64,000 bases of DNA from Neodiprion pinetum (Eukaryota; Arthropoda; Insecta; Hymenoptera; Diprionidae): the NCBI RefSeq assembly GCF_021155775.2, contig NC_060233.1:18796537-18860536 (forward strand). The letters are read 5' to 3'. The first letter of the stretch is position 1, and each line of letters starts with the position of its first letter. Positions 24,200 through 35,256 of the stretch are shown here, piece after piece. The notes beneath the pieces were generated by a model that searched no databases, was not told the origin of the DNA, and saw only the letters and a list, made by a program, of their open reading frames with translations. A program made the position numbers and the translations under genes.

Positions 24200-24819
24200 T
24201 TTGCATGCTCAGGCATGTACATCTTTTTTATTTTCTTTTGATTGTGCTTGTAACTTTTTCTTCATGTGAATGGAATGTGGATTGATACTACTAATTATAT
24301 TACGGTTGTGGTTTATCGCACGCAACTCTATAAAAATGCCTTAACGTTTGCAAGGAATGTTTTATTCTCCATATTTTTGAATAAAGTTTTTACTCACCCA
24401 ATTCGATATAATTTAATTCAAAACTTTTTTTTACATGTCTTAAGCTCCACTTTGATGATCAATGGATGGTAAATGGATTCCCCAACGGTTGAATTAGTGT
24501 TATACAAATTTTTGAATAATCCGTATGGAATTCAGCCCACCATAGGATGAAGGATAATGAACGGAAACTTCTTAGAATTGAGGACTTCTTTTGAACATAA
24601 AGAAAAATCACGCTTAAATACAAGTTTTTCGTCATATTATTTAATGATCTTTTACACCATATAATTGTAAATAATAATATACTTTCGAAAAAATGATTTG
24701 TTCTTCATTTAATGTGTCAAACATTATTTTACTCGTCAAAAACTTTTTTGTGTGACGAATATATCGTTAGATCTAAATAGCATATATTACGCAGTTTAAA
24801 TCTAGCGCGCATTTTGTGA
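24200..24819. other. 3' flank of the THAP gene, no gene seen
   Basis: AT-rich, non-coding by inspection. It contains a AATAAAG signal near 24380 that could serve as polyadenylation signal for the THAP transcript. Confidence 0.5.
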
Positions 24820-25144
24820 CAACTTTCTGTACAAGATGGCGGAAATTCAATTGTTCAATTGGACGCACGAGCTTACACGTAGAGTATACGGTAATATCCA
24901 ATCCAGTGTATATATATATCAGTGTGCAGCAAACGCTGGATGCAGCATGCTCTGATTGATTAATTCACCAAAGTCACCACTTGGTGACGTCTCACGTGTG
25001 ACGTCGGCACAACACTCCACGAAAATACCCGAATGCTAGACACTAGAATCAATTGGGCAAGTACAATTAGACTCACATCAGTAGTTTGGGTCATAAATTA
25101 CCGATAAAGTATTTAAATACACTGGACAACGATCGTTCTATCGC
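24820..25144 (-). repeat. Right inverted arm of the THAP element
   Basis: Inverse of 4755-5010, with an extra 70-80 bp (around 24940-25010) absent from the left arm. The shared blocks are the same as listed for the element. Confidence 0.75.
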
Positions 25145-25979
25145 ACTATTCAGATAAACCCGGGAAAAAGAGAATGTTTATTATAACTTATTGAAATAGA
25201 GTTTTGTCACCTCCTATTGGATGACTGGATCTCGGCAACGTTGGGTTGATGCAATGGAAGGGAATTCTTTCAAAGAAACACTGATTGTGAGTTGAAATTA
25301 GAATTTGTTTTAAGCTGAATACATTCTGATGAAGAATACAAAGTAGGAATGAACAATTTTAATACAATGATATAAATGCACTAATAAACCGGGCAGTATT
25401 ACGTCGTTGAAATGCAAGTGCCAGAGGATTTTATCGCAAGAGTCTACCGAGAACAAGTAGCAAACTGGAGATTAAAACCAAGAGAGCGAATTAACGCTGG
25501 GTGCTTGTATTTATGACAGTAGAGGTGAGAATATTCCACCTCAAGCATTGTCCCGCAACGACATATTTCGTCCCCTTACTCTGAGCGTTACAACTAGGTC
25601 AGCATGCTATGCTATGGAATTTGTTGGTGCCGGGTGCAGAGTTGGACTTTGGATCTTTTCTTCAACTCTTGCTCCATTCCATCTTGCTTCTTCGCCGTAT
25701 TCCAAGATTTAAAACTAGGTCCATGTTCATCTTTTGGGATTGAATTATTATGCGTTATGGGCATGAGCTTCATGTATACGCGTATTGGTGAGGTGCGCTA
25801 TTATTGTGGGTGTGTGTGTTCTGTGCGCACAATCCCTTGGTAACAGTACTACGGGAGTTCAGAATCTTACGTGACTTTAGAAGGGGTGGCCTTCGCCTGT
25901 ATAACCACAGGACAAGTATATGCTCGAGATCGCTGTTCTTTACAATTACTGTTATACATCGGAGCTATACCCATACCAT
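25145..25979. other. No gene recognised
   Basis: Flank between the THAP element and the LTR retrotransposon. Short open frames at 25604-26004 show no recognisable protein features. I see nothing I can support. Confidence 0.5.
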
Positions 25980-26346
25980 TGTGATGGAGCTGGAACATTT
26001 CTAATGAAATATAACAGTTTATATCCTCTCGTAGGAACATGCCGGGGATTATTTAGATGAATACAAAATTTATCATGCAGCGTAGCCCGCCTTATGCGCT
26101 TGGCTTTCTTATCGGCAGCAGTGCTCAAATTACGCGATTATGCACTTCATATGCACTGTCGCCGAGCCCGGCGAGAGGCCGTGTGAGCAGTCTCAATACT
26201 GCTTCCAGGCGTAACGCACGTCTAATTTAATATAATATAACGTTAACACTTCCTTTTACCATTTTTTGTTATCAATCATCATTCAATTCTCTGTTTGAAT
26301 AAACATATAAATACCTATATAATCGTTGCGCAATATTTGCATGACA
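25980..26346 (+). repeat. 5' LTR, 367 bp
   Basis: Begins TGTGATGGAGC and ends TTTGCATGACA. The same sequence recurs at 35232-35598 with no difference seen. It carries a TGAATAAAC stretch suitable as polyadenylation signal. Confidence 0.95.
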
Positions 26347-26350
26347 AATT

Positions 26351-26370
26351 TGGCGATCCTGCCAGGATCC
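26351..26370 (+). other. Primer-binding site, probably tRNA-Arg
   Basis: TGGCGATCCTGCCAGGATCC starts 4 nt after the LTR. TGG pairs with the universal CCA tail. The rest fits the 3' end of an insect tRNA-Arg (ACG-type), as I recall that tRNA. Confidence 0.75.
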
Positions 26371-27025
26371 GGTTTAAACCAACGAACGTGGCGCGCGTAT
26401 CAAACGGCCGGATCATAGTGACGAATTTTGGAAGTGAGTGCGTAAGCCCAATAAATTCACGCGCGAACCTTCGGCTACGCGTTTATAAGTAATTATTACG
26501 AATTGTACCTAGCAAGGGATAGAATGAAAGGCCGCCTTGCGTAGACAATCAAGGACTGCGTGTAGACCGCTTGATAACCAGGGACTGAGTGTAGACCGCC
26601 TGATTCTACACTGGACAATTCCTATAGTGAACTTGTGTATTTATTGGAAAGGAAGCAAGTATAAAATTCTGCACTCCTTAGATACAATAAACTTCGCGTT
26701 TAAACCATCTAAGTGAAGTGAAGTGAGAATAAGGACATCGAGACTCGAACCGCTCTTATATTCTTGCCCCCGGTGCCTGTCAGAGACTCCAGGACATCGA
26801 AGCCTCGTACCGACGGCTACCACGATCTTCGAGTGTGATGCTTCACACCTCAATTTGGCTACTCCTAGCGTAAGTACAAGCATTTTGTTACTTACTCGAG
26901 TCACCATAAACTTATCGAAGGACAAATCGTGATCGAAACTAAGAATTTGATGGTCAAACTTGAATCATTCGAATAAATAAAGTCAAAGCTTGACTCAAGG
27001 TAAATTTAAAAAAAATAAATTCACA
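26371..27025 (+). promoter_or_regulatory. Retroelement leader with direct repeats and env splice donor
   Basis: Two copies of GGACTG[C/A]GTGTAGACCGC, 30 bp apart (26552 and 26582), are followed by an AT-rich part. A short exon with an ATG at 26838 ends at a consensus donor (AGC|GTAAGT, GT at 26870). Its reading phase fits the env acceptor at 33226-33227. The short exon is hydrophobic and could supply the signal-peptide start of env. Confidence 0.6.
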
Positions 27026-29554
27026 ATGGACGTGAACGAAAACAATGACCGGAGATCGGCAGTACCTCCCACTATTGTTGAGACTGCAGAAGATGGACAA
27101 TCCGTCACTTCTGAATCCCGGTTTGAAGAGAGATTTTGGGATTTGACGAACCAAATGACTCAGCTTGTGAATAGGCTACAAGAAGCCACCGAACGTAATG
27201 ATTTAACTGCAATGGGCAGATACCGTCTTGGTCTAGAGCAATTAAACGGAGAGAGGTTAACTGCGCGTCAACTTGCTCGCCGCGAAGATTCGCCTATAGA
27301 AGAGGTTACCCGTTTTATTCAATTGAGAAATCAAGAACGCCGTGAACACGACTTCATTCGTCGCAATAATGTAGAAATAAATCGAAACTCTGAAACAGTT
27401 CCGCGTCCCGAAGACACGCTTGAAAGCGTCACCAACCAAATGTTTCAGGAAATGCAACAACCGAATAACCAATTAACCGAAGAAAACCGTCAAGAGGAAG
27501 CTCTTACAAATAGTAATACCAATCGAGAAGCAATCAATAACTATTATCGCTTAACAACTAGCGATGATCCGAATGTTTCTAATATTTTGAGACCGCCCGG
27601 AAACCATACCGGAGCGATACCGCGAATTCAACTAGATACCGCGCGTCTCGTTGAATCAGAGGTGGAAGGTCCTTCTCAGATAGCTCCCTCAATCGTAACA
27701 AACCCACCACGTTACTCGGCATTATACGGGCTCGCTCAAAACCGATTGCTGCCACCGACACCGCGCATCAATGAGGTGGGCTCCCCAGCCAATTCAGACT
27801 CGGACCATCAAGGTATAAATGCGATGGCAGTACCGATCCTTCACCAAAATCGCTCATTAGAAAACGACCGATTCTCCACCGCGCGAGCCAATGTGAACCA
27901 TGATATCTTGTCGGATACGGATTCGACACTGCAACGCGTTCTCGAGGAAAGCCGACGTTTATCACGGATGCCGAACGTACGCCTTACACCAAGGCCTAGT
28001 CCACAGTGGCCTAATGGTCCGACGGATTACGAAATCCCACGAGGTACTGGTAGCAATACCCGTAACAACGTCCCGCGTCGTCGTCTAGAACAGCAAGGAG
28101 AGGATGAACTTCGAAGAGCCTTGGAAATGTCTGCTACTTTACCACATCGTCGTCCGGACACTGTGACGTTCAGTATGTCCCAGTTGCTGAGTGATCCCGA
28201 AGCTTTACGCCAACAGCAAGAGATAATGAGAAACATTGAGGAACTTGCGCGAAGAAACCAAACAAGAATTCAACTACCGGCAACTGCGCCACCCCGAGAC
28301 GTGTTTCCCCCTCGGAATCCAAGAGACCCAGGCCCGTATGCACGAACGGAAGCTTACTTGAATGATGTCAGCCTACGCCCCGATGCTGCCGGAAGATACC
28401 CCGGAGAACCAAATCGCCCAGCGGACGAGCCCTATGCGATCCAAGATTTCCTACCCGCGTTTCAAGCCATCAAGATGATTGATTGCAGACTGGAAGGAAA
28501 AGCAGGCGAAGACGTACACGCTTGGATCATGCAAGTAAAAGCCGCCGATATGGTAGTTATGCCAACCCAACGTTTCCCGTTTTTGAGCATGGTAATCAGC
28601 TTGAAGACAGGAGGAGCTCTTCAGAAGACCATCAACCAGAGGAGACCTTGTACAATCCCAACTTTACTCGAAGTCATAAGATCAGCCGTTATTGTCGAGA
28701 AAAGTGCCACCACATTGGAAATGGAGCTTGGCAGAACAGGCCAAAAGGGCGACACTGTGGACGCCTACAATCTCAAATTTAATCAGATCTACCAAGACCT
28801 CGTAGCTGCCTTCTCGAATCAACAACTACGAGCGAACATCGATCCTAATCTTCAAGACCTCGAAAATAGAGTGTGCCAGTACTATCTGTACGGACTTAAT
28901 CCGAGGATATTCCATCAAGTCAAAAACCGTCAGTACTTCAAGTTACTAGAAGCCCAGAAGGCCGCGAAAGAAGCCGAAGGCGAGGAATTGAATTTCCGAA
29001 TGCATCAACAACAGCTGATGAACAGTAACGACACAGCCTCGAAACCCACGTTTTGGAACAAGTCCCAAATTTATGGGCCAGGCAGCGCATCAGATACGCG
29101 AAGATTCCAGGTACAACAAAGAACCTCGACGAACTCGCCAAGGTCAACTCCTCGACCACCAGCGTCTGTCCACCACCACGATGAAGCGGAACAAGATGAA
29201 GATAAAGAACTCCAGAGATGTGAATGCCACACCTGTAACACACATCGGACCGCCCATGAACAACAAGCAGTATGTCATAATTGCGGAACCAGAGGACACT
29301 ACAGCCGGAACTGCTACGCTCCGCGCCGACCACAGAACGACCAACGCCCTAATACTAACGGCAATAAGCGAGACGCAAATTTTCAAAACGCCAGCCTCAA
29401 AGACAAACCGCCCAACGACCAAGTCAATTGCACGTCGGAGGAACTCCAGTCAGAGGAAGAGAAAATAAAGGGACAGGAGGACGAACTAGAGGACGAGTGC
29501 CAACAGGAGCCCGTGTATGTTCAGTTTCACAGGGGTTACTACAGTGTGCTGTAA
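27026..29554 (+). CDS. gag: Gag polyprotein, 842 aa
   Basis: The first good ATG of the frame is at 27026; codons upstream belong to the leader. The protein is hydrophilic with Gln-, Asn- and Arg-rich N-terminal half. A capsid-like region around residues 480-690 is followed by one CCHC zinc knuckle (Cx2Cx4Hx4C, CHNCGTRGHYSRNC, residues about 750-763) for RNA packaging. Gag forms the virus-like particle. At 842 aa it is longer than usual for errantiviruses, mainly through the low-complexity N-terminal part. Its last 127 nt overlap the pol frame, which lies in -1. Confidence 0.9.
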   Translation: MDVNENNDRRSAVPPTIVETAEDGQSVTSESRFEERFWDLTNQMTQLVNRLQEATERNDLTAMGRYRLGLEQLNGERLTARQLARREDSPIEEVTRFIQLRNQERREHDFIRRNNVEINRNSETVPRPEDTLESVTNQMFQEMQQPNNQLTEENRQEEALTNSNTNREAINNYYRLTTSDDPNVSNILRPPGNHTGAIPRIQLDTARLVESEVEGPSQIAPSIVTNPPRYSALYGLAQNRLLPPTPRINEVGSPANSDSDHQGINAMAVPILHQNRSLENDRFSTARANVNHDILSDTDSTLQRVLEESRRLSRMPNVRLTPRPSPQWPNGPTDYEIPRGTGSNTRNNVPRRRLEQQGEDELRRALEMSATLPHRRPDTVTFSMSQLLSDPEALRQQQEIMRNIEELARRNQTRIQLPATAPPRDVFPPRNPRDPGPYARTEAYLNDVSLRPDAAGRYPGEPNRPADEPYAIQDFLPAFQAIKMIDCRLEGKAGEDVHAWIMQVKAADMVVMPTQRFPFLSMVISLKTGGALQKTINQRRPCTIPTLLEVIRSAVIVEKSATTLEMELGRTGQKGDTVDAYNLKFNQIYQDLVAAFSNQQLRANIDPNLQDLENRVCQYYLYGLNPRIFHQVKNRQYFKLLEAQKAAKEAEGEELNFRMHQQQLMNSNDTASKPTFWNKSQIYGPGSASDTRRFQVQQRTSTNSPRSTPRPPASVHHHDEAEQDEDKELQRCECHTCNTHRTAHEQQAVCHNCGTRGHYSRNCYAPRRPQNDQRPNTNGNKRDANFQNASLKDKPPNDQVNCTSEELQSEEEKIKGQEDELEDECQQEPVYVQFHRGYYSVL

Positions 29555-32500
29555 TAAAATTTGGAGAAACAAAGAAAGGAGTAGCCCTTATGGTCGATAC
29601 AGGTGCATCAATAAACCTCATAAAACGGAAGGTTATTTATCCATCGGATAAACAAATTTGTCCAATTATCAAACGCAAAATTTCCTTTAAGACTGGCAAA
29701 GCGCTAAATTCCGCGAATGAAATTGCTGTACTAACTCACATGGGGCTAAAGGACGAATTCGTCATTATACCAGACGATTATCTGCCTGACGAAGAAGATG
29801 GAATCATGGGAAACCCGTTTATGAGGAGGCGAGATTTCCAGTTGAATGCCTCGACGCTCACCCTGAAGAATAAGATACACCACCTTAGTAGCGACCGAAA
29901 AATTCGATTTAAACCAAATTCGGTGAACAAAATTGCCATCGATACCGACGAAAAGAATCTCGATCTCATGTTACGCATGGTCTATAAAGACGGAATGCCT
30001 ATGGAAAATATCCCGGTGCAGATTGTACACACGAACAATCATGGTACGGCTTATGGAATCGTCACCACCGCTGAAGACGAAGATATCGAGCTCGGACTGG
30101 AGAACGTCCAAGTCCACCGAGTAAAGAGTATGTCAACCCCGGGTGTATGGCAACAACCACGTGATGAAAGAGAGCAGGCGCTCCAACATACTGTCGACTT
30201 GAAACACCTACCGGATGAGTACCAGAAAGAAATTTGGAGTATTCTTCAGGATTTCAGCGATATCTTTGCCTTACAGAAGGAAGACATGGTCAATGGAACT
30301 TCAATGGCTGAACATCGCATCGAGTTGTCCGATCCTCAACGCATTGTAAATGTGAAAAGTTTCCGTGCTCCACAGCTGCACCAGCAGGTTGTAAAAGAGG
30401 GAGTAGAGAAAATGTTGAAACAAGGAATAATAACGGAATCCGAGTCGCCATACAACTCGCCAGTTTGGGTTGTACCCAAAAAACCGGGCCCCGACGGAAA
30501 GCCCAAGTATAGAATTGTGATCGATTTCAGGAAGATTAATGAACTTACCGTTCAGGATTCTTATCCGATACCAATAATCGAGGATTTACTCGATCACATG
30601 GGAAGGGCCAAGTTCTTTACTACTGTCGACATGGCCGCAGGATTCCACCAGATCAACATGGCTACTGACTCCAAGAAATACACTGCCTTCTCAACCCCCG
30701 ACGGGCATTTCGAATACCAACGAATGCCTTTCGGATTACAGAACGCTCCTGCGACCTTCCAACGCATGATGAACGATGCGCTGAGAGGATTGAATCAGAA
30801 GATCTGTTGCGTCTACATTGATGACGTAATAATTTTTGGTGAAACGGAGGAAGAACACCATCGAAATGTAAGAACCGTATTTCAGCGTTTAAGACAATGT
30901 AACTTGAAACTCCAGCCAGAGAAGTGCGCCTTCATGAAAACTGAAGTGAGATACCTCGGATATGTCATCACTGACGAAGGAAGCAAACCAGATCCGGAAA
31001 AGACCAGAGCGATACAACAATTACCCGTTCCAGTCAACGTTAAGACGATTCGATCCTTCCTTGGTTTGACGGGGTATTACCGAAAGTTCATACAAAACTA
31101 TTCAATGTTAGCGAAACCATTAACAAGGTTAACAAGAAAGGACATCCCATGGGATTGGTCAGCAGCCTGCCAAGAAGCCTTCGAAACCCTGAAAGAAAAG
31201 TTGGTCACACCACCGATACTTGTGAGATCAGACCCAGCTAAACAATACGTCGTAACCACCGACGCGTCAAACGATGGAATTGGAGCGGTACTATCTCAAG
31301 ACGGCCACCCCATATATTTCTTATCTCGAACCCTGAATGATGCGGAAAGGAATTACAGCACGACGGAGAAGGAGATACTTGCTGTTGTATGGGCCGTCAA
31401 GAGACTAAGAGTATATTTGCTCAATACACCGGATAAACCCTTCATCATCCGCACCGATCATCGTGCACTCGTATGGCTGAAAAATTTCGTAGACCCCAGT
31501 CAACGCCTGCTGCGTTGGAGACTAAGATTGGAGGAATACTCATTCCTGATAGAACATGTTTCGGGAAAAAGTAACGTAGTAGCGGATGAGTTATCTAGAG
31601 TCTTTCGCACAAAGGAAGAGATCTTCGGAAAACTCACCGAATTGGAAAAGGGACTATACGAAATCACACCCATTGACAGGAATCCCAAGTGGGTCCACCA
31701 TATTGCCGCACGCCACATTGACATCGAGAGATTGTCACTCACAACAGGCAGGACAGAATCTCACATCAAACTCGTTCCCAACCGAAATCGAAAAGGGGAG
31801 GACGGCAAATGGGTGAAGATTACCCTAGAAGAAAAGGATGCCTCTGACAACACCCTGATTATACCAAAGAATCAGACTGATAGACGTGAGAAACTCAGAA
31901 ACTACATTCATCCGAAAAGGTACGAAAAGATATACTTCTGGATTGACCCTAAGAAAACCACCAAAGAAGAAACCAATTCGATCATTGAAGATCTCAAGAG
32001 GATACGTCAGGACTCAGGTGCAGACATATCATTTTGCTTGACAGGAAAGGATGTGCCTAACAAACAGCAACAGAAAGAAATCATGGCCAGCGCTCACAAC
32101 GACATCAATGGACACTTCGGCCTAGCAAAAACAATTGACCGAGTAAAAGAAACGGCCGTATGGTCACGTATGGAGAATGATATCAATTCCTTTATCCAGG
32201 CATGCCCCACGTGTCAGATGTATAAAAAGGAAAGGATACAAATGAAATCACCCGCTATTCTTTTCGAAACCTTTGCTGAAAAACCTAACGATCAAATTTC
32301 AATAGATATCGTCGGACCTCTGGTCGAATCTTGGAATAAACACCGATATATCCTCACGATGCAGGATTCAATAACTAAATTCATTAAATGTGCCCCACTT
32401 ACGAACAAAACCGCGACAGAAGTTATCAAGGCTCTATCAGAGTACTGGATAGGTAACTTCGGGTGCCCCAAAGTAATCTTGACGGACATGGGAAAGGAGT

Positions 32501-33204
32501 TTTGTAACGAGCTGACCGATTCCTTTCTCGGACACCATAATATCAAACATATCACCACAACTGCATATCACCCGCAGTCGAACGGCTCTATAGAACGAAT
32601 GCATGGTGTCTTGGAAGACTATATTCGAACTGCCTGCAAAGAGAGAATACACACTTGGGACAAGGTTTTAATAGAAATGGCACGTGCCTATAACACTTCC
32701 GTTCATCAATCAACAGGTGAAACGCCTCACAACCTCATGTTCTGTCACGAAGCCAACAATCCTGACGGTTTCCGCGGAAACCGATTGGAAACCGTGATTA
32801 GTAAGAAAATGTTGTGGATACGAAAATGGGAGGAACGGTTCGAGAAAGCTCTGGTCTGGCTTACCAAATCCAGAGAGAAAAACCAAAAACAAGTGGACCA
32901 AGGAACACGACGACAAACTCCTTTATATCAAGTGGGAGATAAAGTAATGATCAAGAACCATACGCGACAGAACGCCTTGGAAAGGATTTGGAATGGACCA
33001 TTCGTCGTCGTCGAGATCAACGAACAAAAAGGAAATATCACTTACAAGAAAACCGCGGATGATTCCACAGCGTCTTATTGGAAGACCCATCTGAATAATA
33101 CCAAACCGTACTACGAATACGACACCGGACCAAGGGAAAACGATCCAATCCCTAGAATTAAACTCAAACGGGTTCAGGGTAACGATTGGATCTCCACGGA
33201 ATAG
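29428..33204 (+). CDS. pol: Pol polyprotein: protease, reverse transcriptase, RNase H, integrase
   Basis: The -1 frame is open from 29428; translation would enter it by frameshifting inside the overlap with gag, so the true first residue is unknown. Numbering from 29428: aspartic protease VDTGAS at about 56-61; reverse transcriptase with LQNAPATFQ and the catalytic YIDD at 463-466; RNase H with TTDAS and the STTEKEILAVVWA segment; integrase with an HHCC zinc site (CPTC at about 926-929) and the catalytic triad D960, D1020, E1056, with the canonical 35-residue spacing. The protein ends at a TAG just before the env acceptor. There are no internal stops, so it could be active. I found no textbook slippery heptamer by eye. 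Confidence 0.93.
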   Translation: MHVGGTPVRGRENKGTGGRTRGRVPTGARVCSVSQGLLQCAVIKFGETKKGVALMVDTGASINLIKRKVIYPSDKQICPIIKRKISFKTGKALNSANEIAVLTHMGLKDEFVIIPDDYLPDEEDGIMGNPFMRRRDFQLNASTLTLKNKIHHLSSDRKIRFKPNSVNKIAIDTDEKNLDLMLRMVYKDGMPMENIPVQIVHTNNHGTAYGIVTTAEDEDIELGLENVQVHRVKSMSTPGVWQQPRDEREQALQHTVDLKHLPDEYQKEIWSILQDFSDIFALQKEDMVNGTSMAEHRIELSDPQRIVNVKSFRAPQLHQQVVKEGVEKMLKQGIITESESPYNSPVWVVPKKPGPDGKPKYRIVIDFRKINELTVQDSYPIPIIEDLLDHMGRAKFFTTVDMAAGFHQINMATDSKKYTAFSTPDGHFEYQRMPFGLQNAPATFQRMMNDALRGLNQKICCVYIDDVIIFGETEEEHHRNVRTVFQRLRQCNLKLQPEKCAFMKTEVRYLGYVITDEGSKPDPEKTRAIQQLPVPVNVKTIRSFLGLTGYYRKFIQNYSMLAKPLTRLTRKDIPWDWSAACQEAFETLKEKLVTPPILVRSDPAKQYVVTTDASNDGIGAVLSQDGHPIYFLSRTLNDAERNYSTTEKEILAVVWAVKRLRVYLLNTPDKPFIIRTDHRALVWLKNFVDPSQRLLRWRLRLEEYSFLIEHVSGKSNVVADELSRVFRTKEEIFGKLTELEKGLYEITPIDRNPKWVHHIAARHIDIERLSLTTGRTESHIKLVPNRNRKGEDGKWVKITLEEKDASDNTLIIPKNQTDRREKLRNYIHPKRYEKIYFWIDPKKTTKEETNSIIEDLKRIRQDSGADISFCLTGKDVPNKQQQKEIMASAHNDINGHFGLAKTIDRVKETAVWSRMENDINSFIQACPTCQMYKKERIQMKSPAILFETFAEKPNDQISIDIVGPLVESWNKHRYILTMQDSITKFIKCAPLTNKTATEVIKALSEYWIGNFGCPKVILTDMGKEFCNELTDSFLGHHNIKHITTTAYHPQSNGSIERMHGVLEDYIRTACKERIHTWDKVLIEMARAYNTSVHQSTGETPHNLMFCHEANNPDGFRGNRLETVISKKMLWIRKWEERFEKALVWLTKSREKNQKQVDQGTRRQTPLYQVGDKVMIKNHTRQNALERIWNGPFVVVEINEQKGNITYKKTADDSTASYWKTHLNNTKPYYEYDTGPRENDPIPRIKLKRVQGNDWISTE

Positions 33205-33227
33205 AGTCTAAGTTTCTTTTGTTATAG

Positions 33228-35256
33228 GTGTAGCAGTCTGTCCCTAGCCTACTTCGATGTCTCAGTTATCAGTGGGACTTTACTCCAGGAGGAAGTGGGC
33301 AAAGTATACATGTACCAGGAAAGATGGAAGATATTCCAATCCATTGACGCAAGTGGGTTCACCAAACCATTACTCGACATTCACGACAAACTCGGAGGCC
33401 TCCAGACGATACGGGATACCTATCTGGACCATTGGAACCCTGGTCAGCGATCCCTCGCCCAGTCCGCCCTGGACGCTTTAGATTTAGAATTTGCCCGTGC
33501 CTCGTCACACAAGAATATTTTGGAAGTCATTTTAGACTTGGGTGCGCCTATTCTTCAAATGACGCGCCGCCCCTCTAAATAAAGGGAATCTCAATCCCAC
33601 GGAACCAAAACAAGTACTCCGAAAGCGCTCGCGTCGAGCGATGTTACTTACGAAGCCTCGCGCGAAGCTGAGGCGGTATTTGGAAAACACGTCCTTCTGA
33701 CGGGTCTGGCAAATGAAATGTATCCCCTAAGGAAATCTTATCTCACGCCAAACATCAGACCGAAAAGAGGAATGTTTAACTTTTTAGGAACAATCCAAAA
33801 ATCAATCTATGGAACTGCTGACGCGGATGATTTGGAAATAATTAATGGGAATCTAGCCTCACTAAAAAATGTAACGGACACTCTAAATCTTGTGGTAACC
33901 AAGTCCTTGCACATCAATCAAGTCCAAATTAATATCTTGAATACAAATCAGCTCAAACTTAAACACTCTTTGGAAACTGTATGGGGACAATTAGAATCAT
34001 TAAAAATAAAAGGTAACGAAACGCTTGCTTATCAGGAATACATGGAAGCTATAACTCTAAGTTTATTTGAAATTAAGGAACTGCAAAGACTGATCGACCT
34101 GGTAATGACTGCCGTACAATTAGGAAGGCATGGTATCATCGATAACACCCTTTTTACTCCAAAGGAGCTTATGACAGCTCTTCAAGCTTTCGACGCCAAT
34201 GACAAAAAGACACTAATACCTATTAAAGAGGAAAATTACGAGAAGTTTATTAAAATAAGTGATTTAACTATAACCACAGATAAAGGCAAACTTATCTATA
34301 TACTCACAGTGCCTTACTTAGAAAAGGAACCTTGGGTAATAATTCAGAATACCCCGGTACCCGTAAGAATAAATCACACTTATGTAACGCTTAACCCAAC
34401 ATATGCTTTGAAATTAGTACGTAAGAATTTTATAAGAGAAGTCACATTTTCTCAACTGAAACAGATAACCGATTATTTCATTGGTGATTACCGCGATGTG
34501 GGACATCGCAACGATACTATTGAACTTTGTGAGAAAATAGCTGATCCCATACCTCGAGGATGCACTCTGAGTCGTTTCCTCGTCACAGATATTGCTTACA
34601 TAAGAACGCAGGGATCGCAAATAATCTTACCTTCGAAGCCAATTGAGGTAACCATAACATGCGCTTCAATGCAGACTTTTATTATTTAAATCACCAAGCC
34701 ATCCCTGATAACCACGAATCAGAGCTGCGAACTTCAAACTTTGAAAACGCGAGTCAAATTAATCGTAGAACATATGACTTCTCAATTAACAGAAATACAT
34801 GCAGATACCATTTCCCCGCTAAACAAATTTGTAACAGGCCGGGAAATTGTATTGCATCACGTGATTAACTTGGATACCCTCAAGGATCAAGGACAAGCCA
34901 TTTTAGACCTTGAGAGTGTCCTCGCGAATAACGAAGCGACCCTTCGGGTCAACAATACATGGGCTAACTTCAAAGGTATAGGGATCCCATCAATAGCTGC
35001 CGTTTCTGGAACGATATCCGTCTTGTCTATTCTACTCTTGCTGTGGAAATTTAATATACCAACCTATATCTCGGCGTTCGCCGGATATTGTTGCCAAAGG
35101 AATCCCTCTGCTTTGGAAGTAGTAGAACGAAGGAAATTAAAACGCAGGATTGAGACACAGGCTAAAAGTAACGAAAGAATCCTACGAGAAATCAGAAGCC
35201 GCAGAGACGCGCCTTTGTCTTCGTCGGGGGATGTGATGGAGCTGGAACATTTCTAA
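33228..35256 (+). pseudogene. env: Errantivirus env (F-type glycoprotein), two in-frame stops
   Basis: The frame opens after an acceptor (TTGTTATAG, AG at 33226-33227) and stays in one phase to 35256, ending inside the 3' LTR. It is interrupted only by TAA at 33580-33582 and TAA at 34687-34689. A basic furin-like site (RPKR, about 33763-33774) is followed by a hydrophobic fusion-peptide-like stretch, as in insect F-type fusion proteins. A transmembrane segment lies around 34975-35045, before a basic cytoplasmic tail. As read, the full envelope cannot be made, so this copy may spread only within the cell or through another copy's envelope. Whether the stops are real or sequencing errors is open. 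Confidence 0.82.

Larger units (their letters stand above)
4755..25144. mobile_element. Older TIR element carrying a tandem-THAP gene, interrupted by an EnSpm element
   Basis: Inverted arms at 4755-5010 and about 24820-25144 flank a THAP gene. Shared blocks in order from the outer end are GCGATAGAA, TACTTTATCGGTAATT, GACCCAAACTACTGATGTGA, CCGACGTCACA, ACACTGATATATATATACAC, CCAATTGAAC and TTGTACAGA. The arms have diverged by substitutions and indels, so the element is old. Weaker similarity may continue some 30 bp outward. I could not fix the exact termini or a target duplication. Subtracting the 17.9-kb insertion, the original element would be about 2.5 kb. No transposase is visible in it apart from the two-THAP protein. 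Confidence 0.7.

Noticed and set aside
25604..26004. Two short + strand ORFs before the LTR
   Set aside because: There are no protein features; one runs into the 5' LTR.
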